13,633 bases of DNA from Robiginitomaculum sp. (GCA_021647805.1 JAKITZ010000037.1:1-13633); one strand, 5' to 3'; shown: positions 1 to 6,804, counted from the first letter of the stretch. Notes: generated by a model from the sequence alone, not told the origin. Numbers and translations: made by a program.

Positions 1-79
1 GCTGAACCAGCAGCTGGTCGCTGGTGAAAAGTTGTGCTATTCTTTACTCTTAACTTTTCGCTAGTTTGGAGCCTGGAAC
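1..79 (+). other. Disrupted or low-quality upstream part of glmU
   Basis: This stretch should encode more of the GlmU left-handed beta helix, but the frame of the downstream glmU segment has a TAG at 62-64. Another frame (54-80) reads LFASLEPGT, which resembles the family segment PFARLRPGT that normally lies about 15 residues before the part found in the next entry. The following family segment (VGNFVEVKK-like) is only loosely recognisable across 85-115 and is shortened by roughly 13 bases. This fits several small indels, either real decay or sequence errors near a contig end. I cannot tell these apart from this window. Confidence 0.4.
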
Positions 80-442
80 TTGTTTCGTCAACTCTTCTCT
101 ACAGTGACCAAAAAAGTCATTATCGGTGATGGCGCCAAAATTAGCCATCTGTCATATATTGGCGATGCAAATATTGGTGTTGGTGCTAATATCGGTGCTG
201 GTACCATTACTTGTAATTATGACGGGTTTGATAAGTTTCAAACGATAATAGGTGAGGGTGCATTTATCGGCTCTAACAGCTCGTTAGTTGCTCCGGTAAC
301 TATAGGCGCTGGGGCAATAGTCGGGGCGGGAAGTGTTGTTACCAAAAATGTTGGGGATGATGCGTTGTGTGTGGTGCGCGCCAAACAAAAAGAAATCCCT
401 AATTGGGCTAAATCTTTTCGAACTAAGAAGAAAAAAACATGA
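80..442 (+). CDS. glmU: GlmU, C-terminal acetyltransferase part (5' incomplete or disrupted)
   Basis: Bifunctional GlmU makes UDP-N-acetylglucosamine in the cytoplasm for peptidoglycan and lipopolysaccharide; this is the end of its glucosamine-1-phosphate acetyltransferase domain. The 120 residues show left-handed beta-helix hexapeptide repeats (IGVGAN, IGAGTI, IGAGAI). They also carry the family segment ISHLSYIGD with the likely catalytic His (residue 23), the CNYDG acetyl-CoA loop (45-49), SLVAPVTIG (68-76), and a basic lysine-rich tail. Full GlmU is about 450 residues, so the whole uridylyltransferase domain is absent. The TTG at 80 is only the first possible start after an in-frame stop at 62-64 and is not a credible native start. 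The stop overlaps the rpiA start (ATGA), so the two are translationally coupled. Family identity is certain; whether the gene is intact in the genome is not. Confidence 0.85.
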   Translation: MFRQLFSTVTKKVIIGDGAKISHLSYIGDANIGVGANIGAGTITCNYDGFDKFQTIIGEGAFIGSNSSLVAPVTIGAGAIVGAGSVVTKNVGDDALCVVRAKQKEIPNWAKSFRTKKKKT

Positions 443-1137
443 GTATTAACGTCAAAGAGCAAGCTGCAAGAGCCGCTTTGAGTTATGTCGAGGACGGAAT
501 GACATTGGGGCTTGGCTCTGGATCAACGGCGGAAATTTTTATTGAGTTACTGGGATTGGCAGTGGTTGATGGCCTAAAAGTACGCGGGGTTCCAACTTCA
601 AAACGAAGTGAAGAGGTGGCATTAGAGGCCGGTGTGCCGTTAATTGATGTAGAGCAAGTTGATCATATTCACTTGACCGTAGATGGTGCTGATGAAGTCG
701 GGTCAGAATTTGCTTTGATCAAGGGCGGTGGTGGTTGTTTGTTGCGCGAAAAAATAATCGCTAATGCTTCTGATCTGATGATTTGCATTGTTGACGAGAG
801 CAAATTAGTTGAGGTTTTGGGCTCTTATCCGTTGCCGGTAGAGGTCGATCAGTTTGGTTTTACTATTACGGCCAAGAAGATATTTGACGCTTTGGTGGCT
901 GCGGGAAGTGAAGACCCGCAAATTGTCCAAAGAATGAAAAAAAATGGCCGTCATCCTTTTGTTACTGATGGCGGTAACTATATCTTTGATTGTGCCTGCT
1001 CTGTTTTGCCCCGAGTTCGGCAAATTGCTGCTCGTCTGTCGGCGATACCGGGGGTGGTCGAACATGGATTGTTTATTGATCTGGCGCGAATTGTAATCGT
1101 TGGCACCGAAGAGGGTGCTGACATATTGGAGCTTTGA
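439..1137 (+). CDS. rpiA: Ribose-5-phosphate isomerase A
   Basis: Interconverts ribose-5-phosphate and ribulose-5-phosphate in the non-oxidative pentose phosphate pathway; cytosolic. The 232 residues are full length for RpiA. Visible motifs are the phosphate loop GLGSGSTA (24-31), the TVDGADEV motif (80-87) with the two active-site aspartates, KGGGGCLLREK (95-105) carrying the catalytic Glu at 104, and SKLVEVLGSYPLPVEV (121-136). The ATG at 439 overlaps the glmU stop by the ATGA arrangement, with a weak AAGAAG Shine-Dalgarno inside glmU. The next gene starts 5 bases after its stop, or overlaps it if the TTG start is used. No anomalies. Confidence 0.97.
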   Translation: MSINVKEQAARAALSYVEDGMTLGLGSGSTAEIFIELLGLAVVDGLKVRGVPTSKRSEEVALEAGVPLIDVEQVDHIHLTVDGADEVGSEFALIKGGGGCLLREKIIANASDLMICIVDESKLVEVLGSYPLPVEVDQFGFTITAKKIFDALVAAGSEDPQIVQRMKKNGRHPFVTDGGNYIFDCACSVLPRVRQIAARLSAIPGVVEHGLFIDLARIVIVGTEEGADILEL

Positions 1138-1142
1138 AGTTT

Positions 1143-2516
1143 ATGTCTGAATCAGTATCCGAATTAGAGTTTGATTTATTTGTTATTGGTGCCGGTTCCG
1201 GCGGAGTGCGTGCGGCGCGGATGTCGGCTCAGTTTGGTGCCAAAGTCGGTATTGCCGAAGAATATCGCATTGGTGGAACTTGCGTAATTCGCGGCTGTGT
1301 TCCAAAAAAATTACTGGTGTATGCCAGTCAATACGGCACCGGTTTTGAAGAGGCCAAAGGTTATGGCTGGAGCGCTGATAATTTACGGTTTGACTGGTCA
1401 AAACTAATCGCCGCCAAAGACGCTGAAATTGGGCGTTTGTCTGGTATTTACCGTCGCAATCTTGGCAAAGCCGGCGTTGAAGTATTCGAAGAAAGAGCAG
1501 AGCTGTTAGGTGAAGGCCGGGTGAAATTGGTCAAGTCCGGGCGAGTTATTGCCGCCAAGAAAATCTTGATTGCTACTGGTGGCACACCGCGATTGCTTGG
1601 GTTTGTCGGCGAAGAACTGACTATTTCTTCAAATGAAGTCTTTCATCTTGAGAAGTTGCCAAAGAAATTTTTGATTGCCGGTGGTGGTTATATTGCCTGT
1701 GAGTTTGCTTCTATATTCGCTGGTCTTGGGGTGGAAACATCGCTGATTTATCGTCGTGATACAGTGTTGCGTGGGTTTGATGATGATCTGCGAACCCACA
1801 TCCATCAAGAACTAATCAATCATGGTATTAAGGTAATTACCAATGCCAGTATCAGTGCAGTTAGTAAACAGGGCGAGCAGTTAAGCGTTGATCTGGATAA
1901 TGACGAGCAGATGCTTGTTGATCAGGTGATGATGGCTATTGGGAGGATACCGGCAGTGGGCGGACTGGGGCTGGACATGGCTGGAATTGAGGTTAGCCGT
2001 TCTGGAGCGATCAAGGTTGATGAGTTCGGCCAAACCAGCGCCAGTGGTGTATTTGCTTTGGGCGATGTTACCGATCGGATCAACCTTACACCGGTGGCAA
2101 TTCGCGAGGGCGCGGCATTTGCCGATACTGAATTTGGCAATGTTCGCCATTCATTTGATCACCAACACGTGGCCAGTGCGGTGTTTACATCACCGCCTGC
2201 GGCATCGGTTGGTCTGTCGGAGGAGGATGCGCGAAAAGAGTTTGGTGAAATAGATATCTATAAGGACATATTTCGACCGATGCGTCATGTTTTGTCCGGT
2301 GCCAAGGAAAAATACTTGATGAAATTGGTGGTCAGAGCCAGCGATAATGTAGTGATTGGCGTGCATTTGGTAAGCGATGCCGCGCCGGAAATTATCCAAG
2401 TGGCAGCGGTGGCGGTAAAAGCCGGTTTGACCAAAGACCAATGGGATCAAACTTGCGCTGTGCATCCGACAGCAGCCGAGGAACTGGTACTGATGCGCGA
2501 AAAGTTTCAAGGCTAA
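1143..2516 (+). CDS. gor: Glutathione-disulfide reductase (NADPH)
   Basis: Reduces glutathione disulfide with NADPH, keeping the cytosolic thiol pool reduced. The FAD-binding GAGSGGVRAAR lies at residues 16-26 and the redox-active disulfide GGTCVIRGCVPKK at 44-56 (Cys47, Cys52). The NADP-binding GGGYIACEFA is at 180-189, followed by arginines (204, 205, 210) that in this family select NADPH over NADH. The C-terminal HPTAAEE (His441, Glu446) forms the partner-subunit active-site base. Length is 457 residues, normal for the alphaproteobacterial/plant-type enzyme. I chose ATG 1143 because GGAG at 1128-1131 is well spaced for it; an in-frame TTG at 1134 overlapping the rpiA stop is the alternative. 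The stop overlaps the next gene by one base (TAATG), so both are likely co-translated. Trypanothione or mercuric reductase is unlikely given these motifs. Confidence 0.95.
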   Translation: MSESVSELEFDLFVIGAGSGGVRAARMSAQFGAKVGIAEEYRIGGTCVIRGCVPKKLLVYASQYGTGFEEAKGYGWSADNLRFDWSKLIAAKDAEIGRLSGIYRRNLGKAGVEVFEERAELLGEGRVKLVKSGRVIAAKKILIATGGTPRLLGFVGEELTISSNEVFHLEKLPKKFLIAGGGYIACEFASIFAGLGVETSLIYRRDTVLRGFDDDLRTHIHQELINHGIKVITNASISAVSKQGEQLSVDLDNDEQMLVDQVMMAIGRIPAVGGLGLDMAGIEVSRSGAIKVDEFGQTSASGVFALGDVTDRINLTPVAIREGAAFADTEFGNVRHSFDHQHVASAVFTSPPAASVGLSEEDARKEFGEIDIYKDIFRPMRHVLSGAKEKYLMKLVVRASDNVVIGVHLVSDAAPEIIQVAAVAVKAGLTKDQWDQTCAVHPTAAEELVLMREKFQG

Positions 2517-3406
2517 TGACCCAAAGAACAGTAGCCTTTCTGACCAGTTCCAACATGGTGGTTGATGGAGCCAATAAACGCGAAGACAGTTATGAACATG
2601 ATCTGGAATTTGGATTGTTTCATGACGCAGCAAAAACCAGAAACATAGAACTGGTGGAAGTTGTCTGGGACGCTCCCGATATAAATTGGAGCCAGTTCGA
2701 TGCGGTATTGGTTGGTACTACTTGGGATTATGTACAAAAGCGCGAATTGTTTTTTTCGGTAATGCAACAAATCGACAGTCAGACTTTATTACTTAATTCA
2801 CTAGAAATTTTAACGGCTAATTCCGACAAGCAATATTTGCTGGATTTGGCAGTCAAAGGCGTGCCGACAATTCCGACAATATCGGTGGATTTGGTAACGG
2901 CAGCAAATGTCGCGACGGCCTTTGAGCAGTTTGACACTGACAAGCTGGTGATAAAGCCAAAAGTCGGCGCCGGCGCGTGGCGGCAAGTTTTGCTTGGTAA
3001 AGATCAACCAATGCCGCCTACTGATGAACTGCCCGAAGCAGCGGCGCTTTTGCAGCCATTTTTACCAAGTATTCAAAGCCATGGCGAGTTATCAATGTTG
3101 TTTTATGATGGTGAGTTTTCACACGCTATTCGCAAAACTCCGAAAGCCGGTGATTACCGGATACAGTCGATTTATGGCGGCATTGATAACAGCGACGAGC
3201 CATCAGATCCAGAAATGCAACTGGCAAAAACTGCATTAGCAGCATTGGACGAGCTGCCGCTTTATGCGCGGGTCGATATTGTACTGGGGTTATCCGACGA
3301 GCCATTATTGATCGAACTAGAAATGATCGAGCCATATCATTACGTGGAACAAGGCGCGAATTGCGGTAATATGTTGATGCAGGTATTAGCCCGGCGATTA
3401 CAGTAA
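2516..3406 (+). CDS. ATP-grasp ligase, DcsG/RimK-like, substrate unknown
   Basis: A 296-residue ATP-grasp protein, which by family would join a carboxylate to an amine or similar nucleophile through an acyl phosphate. Visible features are TTWDY (68-72), a DKQYLLDLAVKGVPTIPT segment (104-121) typical of the DcsG-like group, and the ATP-binding loop VIKPKVGAGA (145-154). They also include GELSMLFYDGEFSHAIRK (190-207), PKAGDYR (209-215), and the metal-binding end of the fold ARVDIV (251-256) with LLIELEMIEP (264-273). DcsG itself closes the D-cycloserine ring, but most genomic relatives have no assigned substrate, and none of the other cycloserine genes is here. The start is ATG 2516, overlapping the gor stop. 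This tight joining to glutathione reductase suggests, without proving, a link to glutathione or another thiol peptide. GshB is less likely because the motifs fit DcsG better. Confidence 0.75.
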   Translation: MTQRTVAFLTSSNMVVDGANKREDSYEHDLEFGLFHDAAKTRNIELVEVVWDAPDINWSQFDAVLVGTTWDYVQKRELFFSVMQQIDSQTLLLNSLEILTANSDKQYLLDLAVKGVPTIPTISVDLVTAANVATAFEQFDTDKLVIKPKVGAGAWRQVLLGKDQPMPPTDELPEAAALLQPFLPSIQSHGELSMLFYDGEFSHAIRKTPKAGDYRIQSIYGGIDNSDEPSDPEMQLAKTALAALDELPLYARVDIVLGLSDEPLLIELEMIEPYHYVEQGANCGNMLMQVLARRLQ

Positions 3407-3495
3407 CGCACCAATTAAAGTTAGACTTATCGGATCAAAAAAACACCTGACTGGTGCGCGTTGCTGTGCGTGATCATTTTAGGTTTGAGCTGTGC

Positions 3496-3524
3496 TTGAC
3501 AAATTATCGCACCTGTTGTACCCT
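3496..3524 (+). promoter_or_regulatory. Candidate sigma-70-type promoter of the GntR cassette
   Basis: A perfect -35 hexamer TTGACA (3496-3501) is followed after 17 bases by TACCCT (3519-3524), which matches the first, second and last positions of the consensus -10. Transcription would begin near 3531, about 38 bases before the GntR start. The weak -10 is overlapped by an inverted repeat, as expected for an autoregulated promoter. Confidence 0.55.
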
Positions 3525-3540
3525 TACCTCAAATGGTACA
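3517..3540. promoter_or_regulatory. Operator-like inverted repeat, likely GntR site
   Basis: TGTACC (3517-3522) and GGTACA (3535-3540) are perfect inverted arms separated by 12 bases. The left arm lies across the proposed -10 and the right arm just past the start site. GntR-family dimers bind such repeats, often in their own promoters, so the adjacent regulator at 3569 is the obvious candidate ligand. The spacing is wide, which is known for YtrA-type regulators; the assignment is inference. Confidence 0.5.
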
Positions 3541-3558
3541 TTATGTGAACATAAATGT
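3538..3558 (+). repeat. Imperfect inverted repeat in the gntR leader
   Basis: ACATTATG (3538-3545) pairs with CATAAATGT (3550-3558) around a TGAA loop, with one bulged A. It lies between the proposed transcription start and the gntR start codon, so it could be an RNA hairpin or a second half of a composite operator. The stem is AT-rich and weak, so this may be chance. Confidence 0.25.
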
Positions 3559-3568
3559 GTGGTGATAA

Positions 3569-3958
3569 ATGCAAGTTACAATTAACATCGACAATCCTGA
3601 ACCGGCCTTTGCGCAACTGACTGCTCAGATTAAACAAGGCGTACTTGGCGGCAGTTTAAACCCTGGTGATGCCTTGCCATCAATTCGCCAATTGGCGCAG
3701 GACTTATCGTTAAACCCGAAAACCGTGGCCAAGGCTTACCGGATGCTGGAGCGCGATCAGGTAATTGAGAGCAAGGGTTATCGTGGCACATTTATCCATC
3801 AAAACGCCATGGCTGGCAGCACGCATGATCTGGCGGCGTGGGTGCATGAGCGACTAACCAAAACCATTGCTGTCCTGCGTGATGCCGGGGCAACTGATTC
3901 TGAAATCCGTATTGCGTTTGGCAATGCTATGAACCAACAAATTTCTAAAGGAACCTGA
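3569..3958 (+). CDS. GntR-family regulator, YtrA type
   Basis: A 129-residue DNA-binding regulator. The N-terminal winged helix-turn-helix spans about residues 11-77, with the hallmark PSIRQLAQDLSLNPKTVAKA (37-56) and the wing ending GYRGTFI (70-76). Only about 50 residues follow, which is the short helical dimerisation tail of the YtrA subgroup rather than a ligand-binding FadR, HutC or aminotransferase-like domain. Proteins of this type usually repress their own operon, which typically encodes membrane or ABC-transport proteins and responds to envelope stress or antibiotics. Here the next gene, one base downstream, encodes a multi-pass membrane protein, and the promoter carries an inverted repeat over its -10. 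What signal is sensed cannot be read from the sequence. Confidence 0.9.
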   Translation: MQVTINIDNPEPAFAQLTAQIKQGVLGGSLNPGDALPSIRQLAQDLSLNPKTVAKAYRMLERDQVIESKGYRGTFIHQNAMAGSTHDLAAWVHERLTKTIAVLRDAGATDSEIRIAFGNAMNQQISKGT

Positions 3959-3959
3959 T

Positions 3960-4841
3960 ATGTCTGTTTTAATCCTGTTTTACATCGTATTTTTAAGTCA
4001 AATTTACCTGTTATCGATATATTTCCCCGGCCAACTTGCCAAGCGGGTTCGCCAAGTATTGAGCAAATACCCACCTGATAAATATGGCAAGTTGTATCCG
4101 CCTCCCTTTGATTATTTTGCTTCTCGCGAGGGCGTTTCTCGTGTTCGTAACTGGCAATTACTTAACTTTGCGATTGCTGGGTTGGGTCTAGGCATACTTT
4201 TGGCCGCAGTGTTGAGTGGTTATCAACCTGATCCCATGGGTGGTGATGAGATTTTTGTACTTGCCTATGCCATGATTCAGTTTGTGCCATTATTTATGGC
4301 TGAGATTATGACAGCCAAATGGTTCAGTCGAATGCGCCAAGAATACGCGGGTCGGCCAAAATCGGCTGAATTGCAGCCCCGCAAACTATGGGACGTGGTT
4401 TCTCCGCTGAACTTGTTTTTGGCATTGGGTATATACTTGGCGATGGCTGCTTGGTTTTTACAACAGCATATGGGTGAAAGCGAGCGAGGTGCGACACTGA
4501 TCACACTTTTCGGGCTGGGTGCAATGAATTTGGGATATTTCTTACTCTTGCTTCATCGTGTCCACGGTCGGAAAAATGATCCGTACAAGTCACACGCAGA
4601 TCAACTGCATGAGTTGAAATTACTGGCTAGTATTTTGGTGATTTCCAGCATCGCAGCAAGTACCATTTTGGTTTTGACTGATATGGCAGATATGTTTGTT
4701 CTTGAGGTGTTTGACCCGGTTTTAATCAGTGTGTTTGCGCAATTCTGTGCCGTGTTTTCTATCGGTTTGGGTTTTTCTAAAACCACGATAGAGGATATTG
4801 ATTTCGAGGTTTACCGTGAAGATGCAGGTCCCGTGGTGTGA
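3960..4841 (+). CDS. Multi-pass membrane protein, probable GntR target, unknown function
   Basis: A 293-residue inner-membrane protein that I do not recognise. Hydrophobic segments lie at about residues 2-22, 67-87, 98-117, 146-167, 178-198, 221-240 and 253-272, so about seven TM helices. A basic, proline-rich loop (23-65, with YPPDKYGKLYPPP) follows the first helix. A second polar loop (199-220, RKNDPYKSHADQ) contains His, Asp and Lys residues. There is no nucleotide-binding domain in it or beside it, so it is not an obvious ABC transporter. A good Shine-Dalgarno (AAGGAA, 3948-3953) sits six bases before the ATG, and the start is one base after the gntR stop, so the pair is an operon. A transport, stress-tolerance or signalling role is possible, but nothing in the sequence decides it. 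Confidence 0.75.
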   Translation: MSVLILFYIVFLSQIYLLSIYFPGQLAKRVRQVLSKYPPDKYGKLYPPPFDYFASREGVSRVRNWQLLNFAIAGLGLGILLAAVLSGYQPDPMGGDEIFVLAYAMIQFVPLFMAEIMTAKWFSRMRQEYAGRPKSAELQPRKLWDVVSPLNLFLALGIYLAMAAWFLQQHMGESERGATLITLFGLGAMNLGYFLLLLHRVHGRKNDPYKSHADQLHELKLLASILVISSIAASTILVLTDMADMFVLEVFDPVLISVFAQFCAVFSIGLGFSKTTIEDIDFEVYREDAGPVV

Positions 4842-4995
4842 ACTTGAGCCATAGGTGCTGGGTGGGATTGATACTGTTCGGCAGCTTTGGTCACGGAAAT
4901 GTTTGAAGTTTTGTGTGATCAGGTAAACTTTGCGGTTTCAGCTTGTTGTTTGTTACGCTATAAACCCGGTCTTAAACTTTAAAAGGTGCAAGCCC
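4842..4995 (+). other. Intergenic region with candidate aroG promoter
   Basis: No gene or convincing terminator is visible in these 154 bases. A good -10, TATAAA (4959-4964), sits inside GCTATAAA, which resembles the GCTANAWC element of Caulobacter-type housekeeping promoters. No convincing -35 lies at the right distance (best is around 4935-4941). The ten bases TGTTACGCTA (4951-4960) recur before nadE at 9739-9748. A leader of about 25 bases with AAGG (4983-4986) would follow. Confidence 0.45.
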
Positions 4996-6366
4996 GTGAC
5001 CAAATGGCAACCAGATAGCTGGCGCAATAAACCGGCCAAACATATTCCGGAAGACTATCCTGATGCGGCGGCATTGGCTGAGGTTGAAGATACTTTGCGA
5101 AGGTCGGTACCATTGGTGTTTGCCGGCGAAGCGCGCAATCTAAAATCCGAACTTGCGGCTGCTGCTAATGGCAATGCTTTTGTTTTGCAAGGCGGCGATT
5201 GCGCCGAAAGTTTCAAAGAGTTTTCCGCCGATGCTGTGCGCGATACCTTTCGGGTGCTGATGCAAATGGCGGTGGTTTTGACTTTTGCTGGCGGCAAGCC
5301 GGTGGTTAAGTTGGGGCGGATCGCCGGACAATTTGCCAAACCGCGCTCGTCAGCCGTTGAAACCCGTGATGGCCAGACGTTGCCCAGCTATCGCGGTGAC
5401 ATAATTAACGGCATGGATTTCACCGAAAAAGCCAGAGTGCCAAAACCAAAGCGTATGTTACATGCTTATGGACAATCGGCGGCTACATTAAATTTGCTGC
5501 GGGCATTTGCTGCTGGCGGTTACGCGCATTTGGGCAATGTTCATCAATGGACGTTGGGGTTTGTGAAACGCTCGCCAGCCGGTGCCAGATATCGGCAAAT
5601 CGCTGATAAAATTTCCGAAGCCATGGAGTTTATGGAAGCTTGCGGTATTACTCCGGAAACTGCACCGCAACTGGCCGGTACGCCATTTTACACTTCTCAT
5701 GAAGCCTTGTTATTGGGCTATGAAGAGGCTTTGACACGCATTGATAGCACTTCTGGTGATTGGTATGATACTTCGGCGCATTTGTTGTGGATCGGCGATA
5801 GAACCAGACAAATTGACGGCGCACATGTTGAGTTCTGCCGAGGTGTTCGTAATCCTATCGGCATTAAATGCGGGCCGTCACTTGACCCTGATGAAGCAAT
5901 GCGTTTGCTAGATATTCTTAGCCCGGACAATGAGCCGGGCAGGATTATGTTGATCAATCGTTATGGCGCCGATCAGGTCGAGAAGTTCCTGCCAAAATTG
6001 ATCCAAAAAATAGAAGGCGAGGGGCGCAAAGTGGTTTGGTCTTGTGACCCAATGCACGGCAACACCATCAAAGCGCAAGGTGGCTATAAAACCCGTCCTG
6101 TGGATCTTATATTGCGCGAAGTTGCCAGTTTTATGAAAGTGGCACATGGCGAAGGCGCGTGGCCGGGCGGGGTGCATTTTGAAATGACCGGCCAAGATGT
6201 AACCGAGTGTATTGGCGGCGCACAAGCAATTACCGAGGCTGATTTAAGCTCGCGTTATCATACCCATTGCGATCCGCGACTTAATGGCGAGCAGGCTTTG
6301 GAGTTGGCGTTTCTTATTGCCGAGCAGTTAAAACATCACCGCGATGTAAGTGTTGCTGCTGAATAA
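4996..6366 (+). CDS. aroG: Class II 3-deoxy-7-phosphoheptulonate (DAHP) synthase
   Basis: Condenses phosphoenolpyruvate and erythrose-4-phosphate to DAHP, the first step of the shikimate pathway; cytosolic and metal dependent. The 456 residues match the class II (plant/mycobacterial) type, not the class I E. coli type. Motifs are QGGDCAE (65-71) with the metal-binding Cys69, KLGRIAGQFAKPRS (105-118), YRGDIING (132-139), TSHEALLLGYEEAL (233-246), GDRTRQIDGAHVEF (267-280) and KCGPS (291-295). The likely remaining metal ligands are His354 in DPMHGNT, Glu396 in HFEMTG and Asp426 in HCDPRLN. I chose GTG 4996 because AAGG lies nine bases upstream and the protein then begins MTKWQPDSW, the usual N-terminus. 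It stops six bases before the convergent thioesterase stop. The symbol for class II enzymes varies between genomes. Confidence 0.95.
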   Translation: MTKWQPDSWRNKPAKHIPEDYPDAAALAEVEDTLRRSVPLVFAGEARNLKSELAAAANGNAFVLQGGDCAESFKEFSADAVRDTFRVLMQMAVVLTFAGGKPVVKLGRIAGQFAKPRSSAVETRDGQTLPSYRGDIINGMDFTEKARVPKPKRMLHAYGQSAATLNLLRAFAAGGYAHLGNVHQWTLGFVKRSPAGARYRQIADKISEAMEFMEACGITPETAPQLAGTPFYTSHEALLLGYEEALTRIDSTSGDWYDTSAHLLWIGDRTRQIDGAHVEFCRGVRNPIGIKCGPSLDPDEAMRLLDILSPDNEPGRIMLINRYGADQVEKFLPKLIQKIEGEGRKVVWSCDPMHGNTIKAQGGYKTRPVDLILREVASFMKVAHGEGAWPGGVHFEMTGQDVTECIGGAQAITEADLSSRYHTHCDPRLNGEQALELAFLIAEQLKHHRDVSVAAE

Positions 6367-6372
6367 TTCAGC
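6358..6372. repeat. Palindrome at the convergent stop codons
   Basis: GCTGAA-TAA-TTCAGC is a perfect 6-base inverted repeat whose three-base centre is the aroG stop codon. The stop of the minus-strand thioesterase begins at the next base. It may form a small hairpin in both transcripts, but neither side has a U-tract, so a terminator role is only a suggestion. Confidence 0.4.
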
Positions 6373-6801
6373 CTATCTCGGCATCAAAATCAATTGCGTG
6401 CAGCGAAATTCAGCTATGGTTTTTTCATCTTTTTCGCGCCAAATTCGCACGTCCCAAACTTGGGTGCTACGGCCAATATGTATTGGAGTTGCGCGGCCAA
6501 ACAGTTTGCCGTGTTTGGCTGATGATAAAAAATTGGTTTTAAGCTCGATCGTCGTAAAGCCGGTTGAGCCGTTGGGCAGATTAAGCACAGTGGCGTAACC
6601 AGCCAAGGTGTCGGCCAATGTTACCACTGTTCCGCCATGTAAAAATCCACTGGGGTTTAGGTGGTGTTTTTCTATTTGTAAGTACGCCTCTACATTGTCG
6701 GCATCGAGTTTGGTGAACTCAATGCCTAAATGTCCCGGTAACAGGCCTTGGCTCATTTGGTTAAATGAGGCCAGTAATTCTTCGCCCGTTTGGTTGCTCA
6801 T
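6373..6801 (-). CDS. PaaI-type hotdog-fold acyl-CoA thioesterase
   Basis: A 142-residue single hotdog-domain protein that by family hydrolyses acyl- or aryl-CoA thioesters. The family signature LNPSGFLHGGTVVTLAD (48-64) is clear: the HGG turn (55-57) precedes the central helix, and Asp64 is at the catalytic acidic position. The strand FTTIELKTNFL follows, as expected in the 4HBT/PaaI group. It lies three bases after the CurA-like reductase gene on the same strand, so the two are probably co-transcribed and translationally coupled; no independent Shine-Dalgarno is evident. The substrate is unknown, and no phenylacetate genes are nearby, so I leave the symbol blank. Confidence 0.85.
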   Translation of the reverse strand: MSNQTGEELLASFNQMSQGLLPGHLGIEFTKLDADNVEAYLQIEKHHLNPSGFLHGGTVVTLADTLAGYATVLNLPNGSTGFTTIELKTNFLSSAKHGKLFGRATPIHIGRSTQVWDVRIWREKDEKTIAEFRCTQLILMPR

Positions 6802-6804
6802 TGG

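Larger units (their letters stand above)
3407..3568 (+). other. Intergenic region before the GntR cassette
   Basis: These 162 bases hold no gene. A 7-base inverted repeat, CGCACCA (3407-3413) with TGGTGCG (3452-3458), has a 38-base loop and no U-tract, so it is a poor terminator for the upstream operon. A smaller hairpin at 3444-3456 (CACC/GGTG) is preceded by seven A on the plus strand, so it reads as a weak terminator only on the minus strand. The right half contains the promoter and operator-like repeat described separately. Confidence 0.5.

Noticed and set aside
805..1065. Open frame of 86 codons on the minus strand inside rpiA
   Set aside because: Lies fully opposite a clear rpiA with all its motifs, has no family resemblance and no ribosome site; antisense shadow.
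2441..2515. Longer start of the ATP-grasp protein inside gor
   Set aside because: The extension is gor sequence read in another frame; ATG 2516 gives the usual start of the family and a typical one-base overlap.
2190..2633. 147-codon minus-strand frame spanning the gor/ATP-grasp junction
   Set aside because: Overlaps two well-supported genes on the opposite strand and its translation is Cys/His-rich without any fold pattern, as expected from antisense reading.
3407..3458. CGCACCA/TGGTGCG as an intrinsic terminator for the gor operon
   Set aside because: The 38-base loop and lack of a following T-tract make it a poor terminator; noted only as a repeat.
4930..4995. 22-residue N-terminal extension of the DAHP synthase from TTG 4930
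   Set aside because: It would place the start upstream of the -10-like TATAAA, and it lacks similarity to the family. GTG 4996 has a ribosome site and gives the normal N-terminus.
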